DNA of 64,000 bases from Actinomadura pelletieri DSM 43383 (GTDB taxonomy: Bacteria > Actinomycetota > Actinomycetes > Streptosporangiales > Streptosporangiaceae). Where the stretch lies: positions 1,230,980-1,294,979 of the forward strand of contig NZ_RBWU01000001.1 of the NCBI RefSeq assembly GCF_003634705.1, given 5' to 3'. How positions within the stretch are numbered: the stretch's first letter is position 1; each line of letters starts with the position of its first letter. The translations under genes were made by a program, and so were the position numbers. Under the pieces are notes generated by a model. The model saw nothing but the letters and a program-made list of their open reading frames with translations, made no database searches and was not told the origin of the DNA. Positions 54,303 to 63,200 of this stretch are shown here, piece by piece.

Positions 54303-54587
54303 TCAGCGGAGGTCGAACTCGACCTCGCCGTCCTTCACCAAGGTGACCGTGATCTCCACCGCGCCGACCCGGGCGCGCCGGCCCACCGTGATCCTTGTCG
54401 GGGTCGAGCCCTCGGCCGAGATGGTCATGCTGTGAGCGGTGATCTCGGAGACGGTCAGGTCGATGTCGTTGATCTCGATGCTCTGGTCCGGCCCGTTCAC
54501 GGTCACGTGACACTCGCCGTTCGCGCAGGCGTACGAGCTCGAGACGGTCTGGCAACTGCTGAGCAGGAGTGTGCCACCCAGCGTCAC
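54303..54587 (-). CDS. Lipoprotein paralogue 2 with damaged N-terminus
   Basis: A 94-aa frame. The mature domain matches paralogue 1 (SIEINDIDLTVSEI, ISAEGST). The start is GTG 54587 (VTLGGTLLLSSC). Upstream codons PLAAVV still match paralogue 1 but no start codon with a basic n-region (MVRR) is present, and no ribosome-binding site is obvious. It may be poorly translated or a decaying copy. Confidence 0.6.
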   Translation of the reverse strand: MTLGGTLLLSSCQTVSSSYACANGECHVTVNGPDQSIEINDIDLTVSEITAHSMTISAEGSTPTRITVGRRARVGAVEITVTLVKDGEVEFDLR

Positions 54588-54716
54588 GACGGCCGCAAGC
54601 GGAACCTGGAGGAAAGGATGCTCCGGAGCCCTGCCGGGTTCCGTGAGGCGCCTCCCCGGGACGCCGTCGAGAATGCCGGAGCCTCGGGCGGGTAGGGGAA
54701 GGGCGTCCGGATCGGG

Positions 54717-54950
54717 TCAGGGTTGGAGGAGGAAGAGCCTGCGGTCGACGCGGTCCATCGCGCCGCCACGGCCGAACACCAGGCCGGTGGCGAAGTCGAC
54801 GATCTGTTTGGCCTCGGCGTCCGTCACGTCCGACAGGTCCATCAGGACGGGCACGCCCTTGCGGAAGAAGTGCCCGACATAGAGGACCTCGTTGTAGTTC
54901 TGCGGACGCAGCGACTTGACCACCGCCCCAGTCTGCCGGTCCGGCGCCAC
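54717..54950 (-). CDS. Minimal SepF-like cell-division protein
   Basis: A 77-aa protein from GTG 54950. It consists of little more than the SepF core: VVKSLRPQNYNEVLYVGHFF, VPVLMDLSDVTDAEAKQIVDFATGLVFG and RVDRRLFLLQP. Full-length SepF (150-200 aa) has an N-terminal membrane helix and linker, both missing here, so this is probably one of the extra short SepF paralogues of actinomycetes and may modulate FtsZ-membrane assembly. It is divergent from an RsbW-like gene. Its 3' end was duplicated at 53077. Confidence 0.85.
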   Translation of the reverse strand: MAPDRQTGAVVKSLRPQNYNEVLYVGHFFRKGVPVLMDLSDVTDAEAKQIVDFATGLVFGRGGAMDRVDRRLFLLQP

Positions 54951-55085
54951 GGGTCAAGGTGCTCGCGGCGCGGAAATCTCGCGCCTAATGGGTCGCGGCG
55001 CTGGTGGGCGCGGTTTTTCGGTGCCTGGAGTTTCCGTTGAGGACCAGCGGGAAATCTGGATGCTAGAGGAACGGAGGCGATTGGC

Positions 55086-55517
55086 ATGGAGGTCGTTCTC
55101 GAAATGACCCTGCCGAGGAACGCCGAGAGCGCTCCGCTGGTACGGCACACGCTCGATGCCTCTCTCCGCGGGCTCGGGGTCGCCTCCGAGATCCGTGCCG
55201 ATATCGCGCTCGCGCTGGGAGAGGCGTGCGCGAACGTCATCCAGCACGCCGCGAACGGACTGGAGTACGAGGTCCGGGCGCGGATGGACGGGGCGCGATG
55301 TGTCGTGGAGGTCATCGACGGGGGCGCGGCCGACGAACTCGGCAGCGGTGAGGGTCGTGAGCGAGGCGCCGGGTGGGAGGTCCCGCGCGGGGCGCCGCTG
55401 GCCGAGCATGGACGGGGGCTTCAGCTGATACGGGCGTTCACGGAGGAGTTGCATATCGCCGATCGCGTGCATCATGACGGCGCGATCGTGCATTTCGAGA
55501 AGTCGTTGGCGCTGTGA
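55086..55517 (+). CDS. RsbW-like ATP-binding anti-sigma regulator
   Basis: A 143-aa protein from ATG 55086 behind GGAGGCGATTGGC. GHKL motifs: ALALGEACANVIQHA (N box), EVIDGG (G1) and LAEHGRGLQLIRAF (G2). It is the most canonical anti-sigma kinase of the three RsbW-like proteins in this window. Partner sigma factor or antagonist genes are not adjacent. The SpoIIE-type phosphatase at 59935 could act in the same pathway, by inference. Confidence 0.9.
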   Translation: MEVVLEMTLPRNAESAPLVRHTLDASLRGLGVASEIRADIALALGEACANVIQHAANGLEYEVRARMDGARCVVEVIDGGAADELGSGEGRERGAGWEVPRGAPLAEHGRGLQLIRAFTEELHIADRVHHDGAIVHFEKSLAL

Positions 55518-55569
55518 CCGCGGCGGCCCGGGCCGCGGGGTGCTCGGCCGGGCCGCCGCGGGACGCCCG

Positions 55570-56217
55570 TCAGCCGGTGACGGGCAGGTCGCGCTTCACC
55601 GGGGTCGGGGCGGGCGCCTTCGGCGGGGCCGCCGCGCGACCGCAGGTGGCGGACGCGATCCGGATCGTCGCGGCGTCGCCGGGAATGGGCAGGCGAAGCT
55701 CCACCGCGGTGACGTCGAGCCGCCCGTCGGCCCGGCGTTGCTGCTTGTTGAGGGTCAGGGAGCCGCGGCCGACGACGGGCACGTCCACCGGGACGGTGGT
55801 GTTCGGCGGCGGGGAGACGTCCAGGGAACGGCCCGCCAGGGAGGCACGGGCCAGGCTGACATGGCCCTCGCCGCCCTTGCATTCGGCGGTGACGGCCTCG
55901 GCGCGCAGCTTCGCGGACGGGACGGCGACCCGCGCGACGGTGGAGCGGGCACGGTCCGCGGCGGCGCTGACGTCCAGGGCGGACGCGTCGACCAGGTCGG
56001 TGAGGTCCTCGCGCACCAGGTGCTTGCTGACGTCTCCGGATCTGGACGACACGGCCGGTACCGGAGGTACGTCGAGCGGCCCGGCGACCGTCAGCCCGTA
56101 CGCGGACCCTTCGGCGTCGTGGGGGGCCGCGGCCGACGCCGTGGGAACGGCGGCGACGAGGGCGGTGACCAGCAGACCGGCGGCGGTGAGCCGTCCGGCG
56201 ACATGGCTGTGAGACAT
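55570..56217 (-). CDS. Secreted protein ending in LPVTG (choice-of-anchor P-like)
   Basis: A 215-aa protein from ATG 56217 with a Sec signal (AGLLVTALVAAVPTASAAA, cleavage near ASA-AA). The mature part has beta-rich repeats (LRAEAVTAECKGGEGHVSLA, ATIRIASATCG) of the anchor-P family and a Pro-rich tail. The frame ends DLPVTG-stop. A sortase signal normally needs a hydrophobic helix and basic tail after LPxTG; none follows, and no alternative frame restores it. It may be secreted free. Confidence 0.82.
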   Translation of the reverse strand: MSHSHVAGRLTAAGLLVTALVAAVPTASAAAPHDAEGSAYGLTVAGPLDVPPVPAVSSRSGDVSKHLVREDLTDLVDASALDVSAAADRARSTVARVAVPSAKLRAEAVTAECKGGEGHVSLARASLAGRSLDVSPPPNTTVPVDVPVVGRGSLTLNKQQRRADGRLDVTAVELRLPIPGDAATIRIASATCGRAAAPPKAPAPTPVKRDLPVTG

Positions 56218-56282
56218 GGGAATGTTCTCCGAATTCTTGAGATTCTGCGGCGGAACCGGCGGTGGCCGGGGCCTGGGGCCGG

Positions 56283-57125
56283 TCAGCCGGTGATGAACAC
56301 CAGGGAGCCGAGCGGAACACGTGACAGCGCCCGCAGCGCGTCCTTCGGCACCCGGACGCAGCCGTGGGTGACGGCCTTGCCGAACACGGAGGCGTCGGGC
56401 CAGCCGTGCAGGGCGACGGTGCCGGGACCGCCGCCGAAGGTGTCGAGGGTCGCCGAGTGCGTGCCGAGCGGCAGCACGATCGGGCTCGGGGTCCTCCTGG
56501 CCGGGGCGAGCGTGGCCATGAGGAACGTCCGGCCCGGCGGGGTCGGGGTCTTCGCGTCGCCGATCGCGACCGTCCACCGCCCGGTCTCCTTCGCGGACCG
56601 GAACAGCGTGAGCCGCCGGTGCGCGAGATCGACGCGGACCGTGTAGGGCGTGTGCGCGGCGCGCAGCCCGCCACCGGGGATCCAGCCGCTGGATCCGTTG
56701 GGCCGGGACGGCAGCAGCACGCGCCGCCAGCCGCCGGAGCTCTCCACCACCGGCACCCAGGTGGGGGCGCCGAGCTGCTCGGTGGGGAGCGTGGCGATGG
56801 GGCGTCCGCCCGGACGGTCGAACACGGGAACGGCCCGTTCCGGGTGGACGACCAGGCCGTCGGTGGCGCCGTCCGGGGTCGCGTCCCTGGGCGCGCCGGA
56901 GACGGTGCTGAACGTCGTGGCCTGGGGGATCCTGGACACCGCCGGCGTGCCGGGCGCCGTCTGGCCCCCGGTCGCCGTCCCGGGGGGCGGCGTCTTCCCG
57001 GACGCCGTCCCGGCGGGGGTGGTGCCGCAGCCGCCGAGCAGCAGCAGCGCGGCCGTGGCCGCCGGCACCAGGCCGCCGGCGAACAGACCGGCGCGGCGCG
57101 GATCCCGCACAATTCGAGTCGCCAT
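56283..57125 (-). CDS. Lipoprotein L,D-transpeptidase (YkuD domain)
   Basis: A 280-aa protein. Signal with lipobox LLLGGC at about residue 33, a Pro/Thr/Gly linker to about 80, an SH3-like segment (VVHPERAVPVFDRP), then a YkuD catalytic domain with HGW and THGCVRVP (catalytic His/Cys). It is predicted to cross-link or modify peptidoglycan outside the cell. ATG 57125 is used. It is on the same strand as the LPVTG protein gene 65 bp downstream, so the two may be co-expressed. Confidence 0.93.
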   Translation of the reverse strand: MATRIVRDPRRAGLFAGGLVPAATAALLLLGGCGTTPAGTASGKTPPPGTATGGQTAPGTPAVSRIPQATTFSTVSGAPRDATPDGATDGLVVHPERAVPVFDRPGGRPIATLPTEQLGAPTWVPVVESSGGWRRVLLPSRPNGSSGWIPGGGLRAAHTPYTVRVDLAHRRLTLFRSAKETGRWTVAIGDAKTPTPPGRTFLMATLAPARRTPSPIVLPLGTHSATLDTFGGGPGTVALHGWPDASVFGKAVTHGCVRVPKDALRALSRVPLGSLVFITG

Positions 57126-57280
57126 GAGCCCGGATGTTAGTGACCGGGGAAGGGCGCGTATCGGATATGGCGAAAAATTGAACCGGGAGCCCGGTCATAA
57201 GAAATGCAATAATCGCCCAATTTGCCGAAGGTGCGTCTTAAAGGAGGGCTAACTCCAGGAAATCGGATTTTAAGGACGGG

Positions 57281-57754
57281 TCAGGCGGGCAGCGAAAAGG
57301 TGTCGCCCTCGGCCTCGGGCCGAACGGCCGCCTCATGGAACTCCGCGAGCCCCCACAGCAGCGCCGCGCGCGCGGACGTCGGCATCAAGGCGAGCACGCG
57401 GGTCAGCTCCTCGCGCCGCCGTCGGCGCAGCCGGTCGAGCAGCGCCCGGCCGTCGGCGCTCAGCCGGACCGTGACCTCCCGACGGTCCCGCCCGTGGTCG
57501 CGGGTCAGCAGCCCGGACGCCTCCAGCCGGTCGCACAGCCGGCTCGCCGACGACACCAGCGCGCCCAGCTCGCCGGCCAGGTGGGTGACGTTCACCGGCC
57601 CGCGCTCCAGGACGAACATCGCGCGCAGCTGCGTGGACGGAACATGCACGTCCGGCGCGGTGTGGGCGCGGGACCAGACGTCCATCAGGGCGAAGGCCGC
57701 GTCGTCGAGCGCCGCCGCCGATTCGGCGGCCTCCTCACCCGGCGTCTCCACCAT
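57281..57754 (-). CDS. MarR-family transcriptional regulator
   Basis: A 157-aa protein from ATG 57754; an upstream frame adds 12 residues. Winged helix: VNVTHLAGELGALVSSASRLCDRLEASGLLTRDHG, with the wing DRREVTVRLSADGRALLDRL, read in segments. The target is unknown. It is a separate unit from the signalling genes upstream, with 155 bp to the transpeptidase gene downstream, which could be under its control. Confidence 0.92.
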   Translation of the reverse strand: MVETPGEEAAESAAALDDAAFALMDVWSRAHTAPDVHVPSTQLRAMFVLERGPVNVTHLAGELGALVSSASRLCDRLEASGLLTRDHGRDRREVTVRLSADGRALLDRLRRRRREELTRVLALMPTSARAALLWGLAEFHEAAVRPEAEGDTFSLPA

Positions 57755-57832
57755 GCCCCCCACTGTTACACACCGCACCGTCAACGGCATCCCGGGGTCC
57801 GCGCGGTCACGGGCACCGGCCCGGGCGGCGCG

Positions 57833-58270
57833 TCAGCGGGGGAGTTTCACGACCGACACGAAGAAATCATCGATCCGGCGGACGACGGAGATGAACCGGT
57901 CGAAGTCGACGGGCTTGGTGACGTAGGCGTTGGCGTGCAGGTTGTAGCTGCGCAGGATGTCCTCGTCGGCCTCGGACGTGGTGAGGATGACGACCGGGAT
58001 GCGCCGCAGATCGTCGTCCGCCTTGACCTCGGCGAGCACCTCCATGCCGCTCTTGCGCGGCAGGTTGAGGTCGAGCAGCATCAGGTCGGGGCGCGCGACG
58101 TCCGCGTACGCGCCCTCCCGGCGCAGGAACGCCATCGCCTGCTCGCCGTCGTTGACGACGTGCAGAATGTTGCTGACCTTGTTGTGCTCGAACGCCTCGA
58201 CGGTCATGAGGACGTCGCCGGGGTCGTCCTCGACGAGCAGGACTTCGATCGGGTGCGAGGTCTCAGTCAT
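57833..58270 (-). CDS. Single-domain response regulator (CheY/Rcp1-like)
   Basis: A 145-aa protein from ATG 58270. Receiver motifs: [10 protein letters not shown] (acidic pair), [13 protein letters not shown] (phosphoacceptor Asp), [11 protein letters not shown] and YVTKPVDF (conserved Lys-Pro). There is no output domain. It overlaps the histidine kinase stop by 8 nt, so it is the direct partner of that kinase. Rcp1-type regulators with DPGDVLM sequences act with phytochrome-like or CHASE kinases. Confidence 0.95.
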   Translation of the reverse strand: MTETSHPIEVLLVEDDPGDVLMTVEAFEHNKVSNILHVVNDGEQAMAFLRREGAYADVARPDLMLLDLNLPRKSGMEVLAEVKADDDLRRIPVVILTTSEADEDILRSYNLHANAYVTKPVDFDRFISVVRRIDDFFVSVVKLPR

Positions 58271-59918
58271 GTCGATCTCCATCGCCGTGGTGGGGCCGCC
58301 GGGCCGGGAGCGTCCAGTGGAAGGTGGTCCCGGGGACGTCGCCCTGGTCGTCATGGTCACCGGTGTCGAGCCAGATCCGGCCGCCGTGATACTCGACGAT
58401 TTTCTTGCAGAGGGCAAGGCCGATGCCCGTGCCGGTGTAGGTGTCCCGCGGATGGAGCCGCTGGAAGATCAGGAAGATCCGGTCGGTGTGCCGGGGTTCG
58501 ATGCCGATGCCGTTGTCGGCGCAGCGGAACTCCCACTCGTCTCCGGTGCGGCGGGCCTCGATGGTGACGCGGGGCGGCACGCCCGGACGGTGAAACTTGA
58601 TCGCGTTGCCGAGCAGGTTCTGGAAGAGCCGGATGAGCAGGCCGCGGTCGCCGGGGAGGTGCGGCAGGTCGCCGACGTCCACCTCGGCGCCCGTCTCCTC
58701 CCGCAGCGCCGCCAGATTGTCCAGGGCCAGGTCCGCGACCTCGTTCAGGTCGACCGAGTCCGTGAAGTCGGTCTCCCGGCCCACCCGGGAGAAGTTGAGC
58801 AGGTCGTTGATGAGAATCTGCATGCGCTTGGCGCCGTCGACGGCGAAGTCGATGTACTGGCGGCCGCGCTCGTCGAGCTGGTCGCCGTACCGGTGCTCGA
58901 TCAGCTGGCAGAAGCTCGCGACCTTACGCAGCGGCTCCTGAAGGTCGTGGCTCGCCACGTAGGCGAACTGCTCCAGTTCGGCGTTGGAGCGGCGCAGCTC
59001 CTCGGTCTGCGCGTCCAGCAGCCGGGTCTGCTCCACGGTGGCCCGCCACTCGTCGATGATCCGTTCGCGCATCGCATCGATGATCACCGCGAGTTCGTTG
59101 ATCTCGGAGGGCCCGCCGACGTCCAGCGAATGCCCGAGGTCCCCCTGCGCCACCGCCCGGACGCGGCCGGTCAGCGATGACACGGGAGTCAGCACGGTGC
59201 GCCGGATCAGCAGGGCAAGCCCGAGCGCGGCCAGCACGACCAGCCCGAGTGCGGCGCGCGTCGACCAGATCGCCGTCGTCGACCGGGCCCGCAGCGTGCT
59301 CGACGCCCGGTCGTGCAGCCGGGTGGTGTCGGCCTGCAACATGGTCATCGCGTCGCGCGCCTGGTTGAGCAGGTACCGCGCCCGCCGGGTCTGTTCCGGC
59401 TGGAAGCCCTCCCCGCCGGGCCCGGCGGCGACCCGGTCGGCGAACTCGGCACGCCACGCCCGCGAGTCGGCGACGACGTCGTCGAGACGGCGCAGGACGT
59501 CTCCGCCGCCGGAAAGCCCGTGCAGGAGCCGCCGTATCCGCGCCGCGGCCATCGCCTCCCGCGCGACCGCCTCGCGGTAGTCGGCGACCGGTGCCCGCCC
59601 GCCGTCCAGCGCGTAGTCGCGGATGGCGGTGTCCTGGCGGTTGATCGCCGATGAGAGGCGGTACTGTTCCAGGGCGGCCGGGTCCACCCTGTCGATCAGC
59701 ACGGCCCGCGCCTTGGTGTGCTCGTGCTGCGCGAACGCCGTATGCGCGAAGGCGACCATGAGAAGAAGTCCGAGGACGATCGAGCCGATCCGATAAATCT
59801 GCACGAGCCGGAGCCGGCTCATGCCCCGCGCCACCGGGACGTCCGCCTCCGGCAGCACGATCGCCGGGCCTCGATCCAGCTCGGCCGCGCCGGGCGCGCG
59901 AGGGTCGTCCCCGGTCAT
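58263..59918 (-). CDS. Sensor histidine kinase with CHASE3-like sensor and HAMP
   Basis: A 551-aa protein. TM1 is near residues 42-63 ([15 protein letters not shown]), followed by an extracytoplasmic helical region to about 215 (CHASE3-like) and TM2 near 218-238 ([17 protein letters not shown]). HAMP follows, then HisKA with phosphoacceptor [13 protein letters not shown], and HATPase_c with [18 protein letters not shown] and [13 protein letters not shown]. It phosphorylates the overlapping response regulator. ATG 59918 lies in a 17-bp direct repeat after the SpoIIE gene. Confidence 0.95.
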   Translation of the reverse strand: MTGDDPRAPGAAELDRGPAIVLPEADVPVARGMSRLRLVQIYRIGSIVLGLLLMVAFAHTAFAQHEHTKARAVLIDRVDPAALEQYRLSSAINRQDTAIRDYALDGGRAPVADYREAVAREAMAAARIRRLLHGLSGGGDVLRRLDDVVADSRAWRAEFADRVAAGPGGEGFQPEQTRRARYLLNQARDAMTMLQADTTRLHDRASSTLRARSTTAIWSTRAALGLVVLAALGLALLIRRTVLTPVSSLTGRVRAVAQGDLGHSLDVGGPSEINELAVIIDAMRERIIDEWRATVEQTRLLDAQTEELRRSNAELEQFAYVASHDLQEPLRKVASFCQLIEHRYGDQLDERGRQYIDFAVDGAKRMQILINDLLNFSRVGRETDFTDSVDLNEVADLALDNLAALREETGAEVDVGDLPHLPGDRGLLIRLFQNLLGNAIKFHRPGVPPRVTIEARRTGDEWEFRCADNGIGIEPRHTDRIFLIFQRLHPRDTYTGTGIGLALCKKIVEYHGGRIWLDTGDHDDQGDVPGTTFHWTLPARRPHHGDGDRHD

Positions 59919-59934
59919 CAGCCGTCGCCCCGCA

Positions 59935-61128
59935 TCAGCCGTCGCCCCGGCTCAGCAGCAGTACCGCCAGGTCGTCGGACAGGACGTCCCCGTTCAGCCG
60001 CTCCGCCTCCGCGATGAGACCGTCGACGAGCACATCGCCGCGCTGCCCGGCGCCGTGCGCGGTCGTCGCCAGCTCCATCAGCCCGGACAGGTCGAGGTAG
60101 CCGTCGCCGACATGACCTTCGATGAGGCCGTCGGTGTAGAGCAGCAGCCCCCAGGAGTCGCCGAGTTCGAGATCGAGGAACGGCCATTGCACCGAGGGAA
60201 TCAGCCCCAGCGCGGGACCGCGCGGTTCGTCCGGGACGGCGACCACGCCGTCCGGGCCGAAGAACAGCGGACGCGGATGCCCCGCCCGGTGCAGCCGCGC
60301 GGTGCGCCGGTCCGGCGCGATCGTCAACATGCACACGGTCGTGAAGATCTCCTCGGCCCACCGTTCGTGCTGCAGGACGGCGTCGAGCGTGTCGAGCAGC
60401 CGTTCCCCGGTGTGCCCGGCGAGGATGAGGGTCCGCCACGCCATGCGGAGCCGGACGCCGAGGGACGCCTCGTCCGCGCCATGCCCGCTGACATCGCCGA
60501 TCACGACGTGCACGGCGCCGTCCGAGGTCTCCACGGTGTCGTGGAAGTCGCCGCCGAGCAGGGCCCGGTAGCGTCCCGGCCGGTACCGGGTGTGGTGCCG
60601 AAGTGTCGTGTCGTTGAGGATCGGCACGGGCAGCAGCCCGCGTTCCAGGCGCGCGTTCTCCCGGCTCAGCGCCCGCGCCTCCACGAGCTGCCGCTCCGAC
60701 TCGTCGGCGCGCTTGCGTTCGATCGCGTAACTGATCGCGCGGGTGAGCAGCGCGCCGTCGACGTCCTGCTTGACCAGGTAGTCCTGGGCGCCCGCGGCGA
60801 CTGCCTCCACGCCGACGTGCGCGTCGGCGAGCCCGGTCAGCACGAGGACGGCGGTGTCGGGCGCATGGCCGCGGACCTGTCGCAGCGCGTCCAGGCCCTG
60901 CGCGTCGGGCAGCGCCAGGTCGACGATGACGCACTGGATGTCGGGCCGCAGCGCGTCGAGGGCCTCGGCGAGCGTCGTCGCGACCGTGATCCGCACATCG
61001 GGCTGCGCCTCGGACAGCAGCTCCTCGAACAGGAACGCGTCGCCCGGGTCGTCCTCGACGAGGAGCAGATGCGGGGAACCGGCGACACCGAGGAGCCGTT
61101 CGGCGCCGCGACTGTGCATCGCGGTCAT
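59935..61128 (-). CDS. Response regulator fused to SpoIIE-type PP2C phosphatase
   Basis: A 397-aa protein. The receiver occupies residues 15-140 ([32 protein letters not shown]). A short coiled helix follows, then the SpoIIE/PP2C domain from about 180 (GGDFHDT, VIGDVSGHGADEAS, LLLYTDGLIEG, DDLAVLLL). It dephosphorylates an anti-anti-sigma protein and thereby switches a sigma factor. It is the first gene of a phosphatase-kinase-regulator operon. Confidence 0.95.
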   Translation of the reverse strand: MTAMHSRGAERLLGVAGSPHLLLVEDDPGDAFLFEELLSEAQPDVRITVATTLAEALDALRPDIQCVIVDLALPDAQGLDALRQVRGHAPDTAVLVLTGLADAHVGVEAVAAGAQDYLVKQDVDGALLTRAISYAIERKRADESERQLVEARALSRENARLERGLLPVPILNDTTLRHHTRYRPGRYRALLGGDFHDTVETSDGAVHVVIGDVSGHGADEASLGVRLRMAWRTLILAGHTGERLLDTLDAVLQHERWAEEIFTTVCMLTIAPDRRTARLHRAGHPRPLFFGPDGVVAVPDEPRGPALGLIPSVQWPFLDLELGDSWGLLLYTDGLIEGHVGDGYLDLSGLMELATTAHGAGQRGDVLVDGLIAEAERLNGDVLSDDLAVLLLSRGDG

Positions 61129-61177
61129 CTCTCAGCTCCCTTGGCCTGCATCGCGATCGCCCCCGCCAGGCGAGTCC

Positions 61178-61195
61178 TTGCTTGCCGTTAAGCAA
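61178..61195. promoter_or_regulatory. TTGCTT/AAGCAA inverted repeat upstream of the SpoIIE gene
   Basis: A perfect 6-bp inverted repeat with a 6-bp spacer, 50 bp upstream of ATG 61128 in the divergent gap with the ECF sigma gene, next to an AT-rich AAATATAAGG. A candidate operator. Confidence 0.4.
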
Positions 61196-61377
61196 ATATA
61201 AGGGCACCGAGCCGCAGCATCGCACACCAAGTCGCGAACTTTCGCCCGAAACGGAGCCCACCTCGTTCCCACCGTACTTCTCTCGTTCGTCGGCCTTCGA
61301 CCTTCCGTCGCGTAACGATGAGCCTTCCCGGACCACTACCCGGTGACGCGAACACCGGACGGACGGAGAAGCAGGCC

Positions 61378-61956
61378 GTGGCAGACGAAGCCGACGATGA
61401 ACGACGCTTCACCGCGATCTATGACGCGTGCCGTCAGCGCGTGTGGGCGTACGCCGTCAGCCGCGCCGGGCGGCAGGTCGCCGACGAGGTGGTGAGCGAG
61501 ACGTTCGCCATCGCGTGGCGGCGCCTCGCCGACATTCCCGATCCGGCGCTGCCGTGGCTGCTCGGCGTCGCGCGGAACGTGCTGCGCGACCGGCACCGGG
61601 CGCAGGTGCGGGACGAGGCGTTCCACGCCGAACTCGGACGATGGACGGCCCGGCCCACCGGGGACATCGCCGAGGACGTGGCGGAACGGCTCGCCGTGCT
61701 CCGCGCGATGGCGACGCTGCCCGACGCCGACAGGGAGATCCTCATCCTCGTCGCCTGGCAGGGACTGTCCCCGCGCGAGGCCGCCCGGGTCGTCGGCTGC
61801 TCGCCCGCCGCGCTGCGGGTGCGGCTGCACCGCGCGCGGCGGCGCCTCGTCCGCGCCGCCGGAGAGGGCGGGCTCGGGACGAGCGGCGGGGAGCCGGGGA
61901 CGGGGCGCGCTGGGACGCGTCAGCAGGTTCGGACCATGAGTGAGGAGATGTCATGA
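61378..61956 (+). CDS. ECF-type RNA polymerase sigma factor
   Basis: A 192-aa protein. GTG 61378 with GGACGGAGAAG upstream is chosen; ATG 61318 has no ribosome-binding site. Region 2: FTAIYDACRQRVWAYAVSRAG, EVVSETFAIAWRR. Region 4: LPDADREILILVAWQGLSPREAARVVGCS with LHRARRRL. It is coupled (ATGA) to a membrane protein that probably acts as its anti-sigma or surface sensor, a standard actinomycete pair. Confidence 0.94.
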   Translation: MADEADDERRFTAIYDACRQRVWAYAVSRAGRQVADEVVSETFAIAWRRLADIPDPALPWLLGVARNVLRDRHRAQVRDEAFHAELGRWTARPTGDIAEDVAERLAVLRAMATLPDADREILILVAWQGLSPREAARVVGCSPAALRVRLHRARRRLVRAAGEGGLGTSGGEPGTGRAGTRQQVRTMSEEMS

Positions 61957-63110
61957 ACGACGTGATGCGAACGCTGCGAAGGGCCCGTCCCGCGGAACTC
62001 GACCCGGACGCGCCCGTCGACGAGCGCGTCCGGCATGCCGAGCTGGCGCGCGCCATGGCCGCAGGTCCCGCGCGGGACCTGCGGGAACCGGCGACACCGG
62101 CGGCGCGGAGGCGGTTCCGCCCGATCTGGGGTGTCGGGCTGGCCGGGGCGGTGGCGGCCGGGACGCTGGCCGCGCTGATCCTCGTTCCCGGCGGTGAGGA
62201 CGAGACCGGGCCGCCCAAGAACGAAGGCCCCGGGCGGACGCAGCCCCTCGACGCGCGGACCGTCCTGCTCGCGGCGGCGGACAAGGCGGGCGGGCAGCCC
62301 GGCGGTAGGCGGGCGTACTGGTACCAGCAGTCGATCGAGTCGCACACGGCCGTGGTGGGCGAACCGGGATCCAGCTACGCGGTGGTGAGCCGGACCAAGT
62401 ACGAGACCTGGACCCCCGGCGACCCGAAGGCCAAGGTGCTGATCCGCCGCCAGGACCTCGGGACGAAGCCCGCGACGCCCAAGGACGTGGCGGCGTGGCG
62501 GCGCGCGGGGTCGCCGACCACCTTCACGGCCTTCCTGGTCGCCCCTCCGGGGAGCAAGACCCGCAAGCAGTTCCAGGGGACGACCGCCCCCGGGCCCGTC
62601 GAGATGGAGAGCAGCCGCCTGCACGACGGCGCGGTGGCCTGGTTCGGCCGGAACATGACGATGAAGGAGCTCCAGGCACTGCCGTCCGACCCGAAGCGGC
62701 TCAAGGCCGAGCTGATGCGGTACTACGAGGGCCACGACACCGAAGGGGATCGGCCGATGGAGGCCGACCGGTGGCTCTACGAGGTGGCCGGTGGCCTGCT
62801 GACGGGATTCCCGGTGAAGCCGGAGGTGCGTGCGGCCGCGTACCGGATGCTGGCGTCGCTTCCCCTGGTGAAGTCGCTCGGCCAGGTCAAGGACCCGGAG
62901 GGCAGGCCGGGGCACGCCATCGCGATCGAGCACAGGGTGGAGAAGGGCGTGGTCCGCGATCAGTTGATCATCGATCTGGGCAGCGGTGACGCGCTGGCCA
63001 CCACGCACACGCTGGTGAAGCCGGCGGCGGGGGTGGACTTCCCGGCGGGAGGAACACTCGGTTCCGGAGTCACGCTCGCCGCGGAATGGACGGACTCCGT
63101 TCCGCGCTGA
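61953..63110 (+). CDS. CU044_5270-family membrane protein, likely anti-sigma partner
   Basis: A 385-aa protein. N-terminal cytoplasmic segment of about 50 residues, one TM helix near 55-72 (GVGLAGAVAAGTLAALIL), then a long extracytoplasmic domain with YWYQQSIESHTAVVG, RTKYETWTPGD and AGGLLTGFPVKPEVRAAAYRMLASLP. This pattern is typical of CU044_5270 proteins encoded after ECF sigma factors. It starts in the sigma factor's stop codon. Binding to the sigma factor is inferred from context. Confidence 0.9.
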   Translation: MNDVMRTLRRARPAELDPDAPVDERVRHAELARAMAAGPARDLREPATPAARRRFRPIWGVGLAGAVAAGTLAALILVPGGEDETGPPKNEGPGRTQPLDARTVLLAAADKAGGQPGGRRAYWYQQSIESHTAVVGEPGSSYAVVSRTKYETWTPGDPKAKVLIRRQDLGTKPATPKDVAAWRRAGSPTTFTAFLVAPPGSKTRKQFQGTTAPGPVEMESSRLHDGAVAWFGRNMTMKELQALPSDPKRLKAELMRYYEGHDTEGDRPMEADRWLYEVAGGLLTGFPVKPEVRAAAYRMLASLPLVKSLGQVKDPEGRPGHAIAIEHRVEKGVVRDQLIIDLGSGDALATTHTLVKPAAGVDFPAGGTLGSGVTLAAEWTDSVPR

Positions 63111-63119
63111 CGACGGAGG

Positions 63120-63156
63120 GAAGGGACGGTGCCATGGAGGGCGGTGCCGTCCCTTC
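63120..63156 (+). terminator. Hairpin after the CU044_5270 gene
   Basis: GAAGGGACGG (63120-63129) and CCGTCCCTTC (63147-63156) form a 10-bp stem with inner TGCC/GGCG pairing, followed by TTCA, 9 bp after the stop codon. Confidence 0.8.
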
Positions 63157-63200
63157 TTCATGCGCGCGGTTGGTGACCGACAAGTGATCAGGGTTTGCGA

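Larger units (their letters stand above)
52044..54760. repeat. Tandem segmental duplication: small protein, lipoprotein, sepF 3' end
   Basis: Copy A spans about 52044-53116 and copy B about 53117-54760. Matching parts: the left flank with CCCCGCARTCGGTTT and GATCA..GG, the small-protein genes, the upstream GCGCGACGTAGGACA.TCCCT, the lipoprotein genes, and GGTTCCGTGAGGCG...GGGCGGGTAGGGG plus the sepF terminus. Copy B alone carries an extra plus-strand gene (53733-54302) between the small protein and the lipoprotein. The copies have diverged by many substitutions, so the duplication is not recent. Confidence 0.85.
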
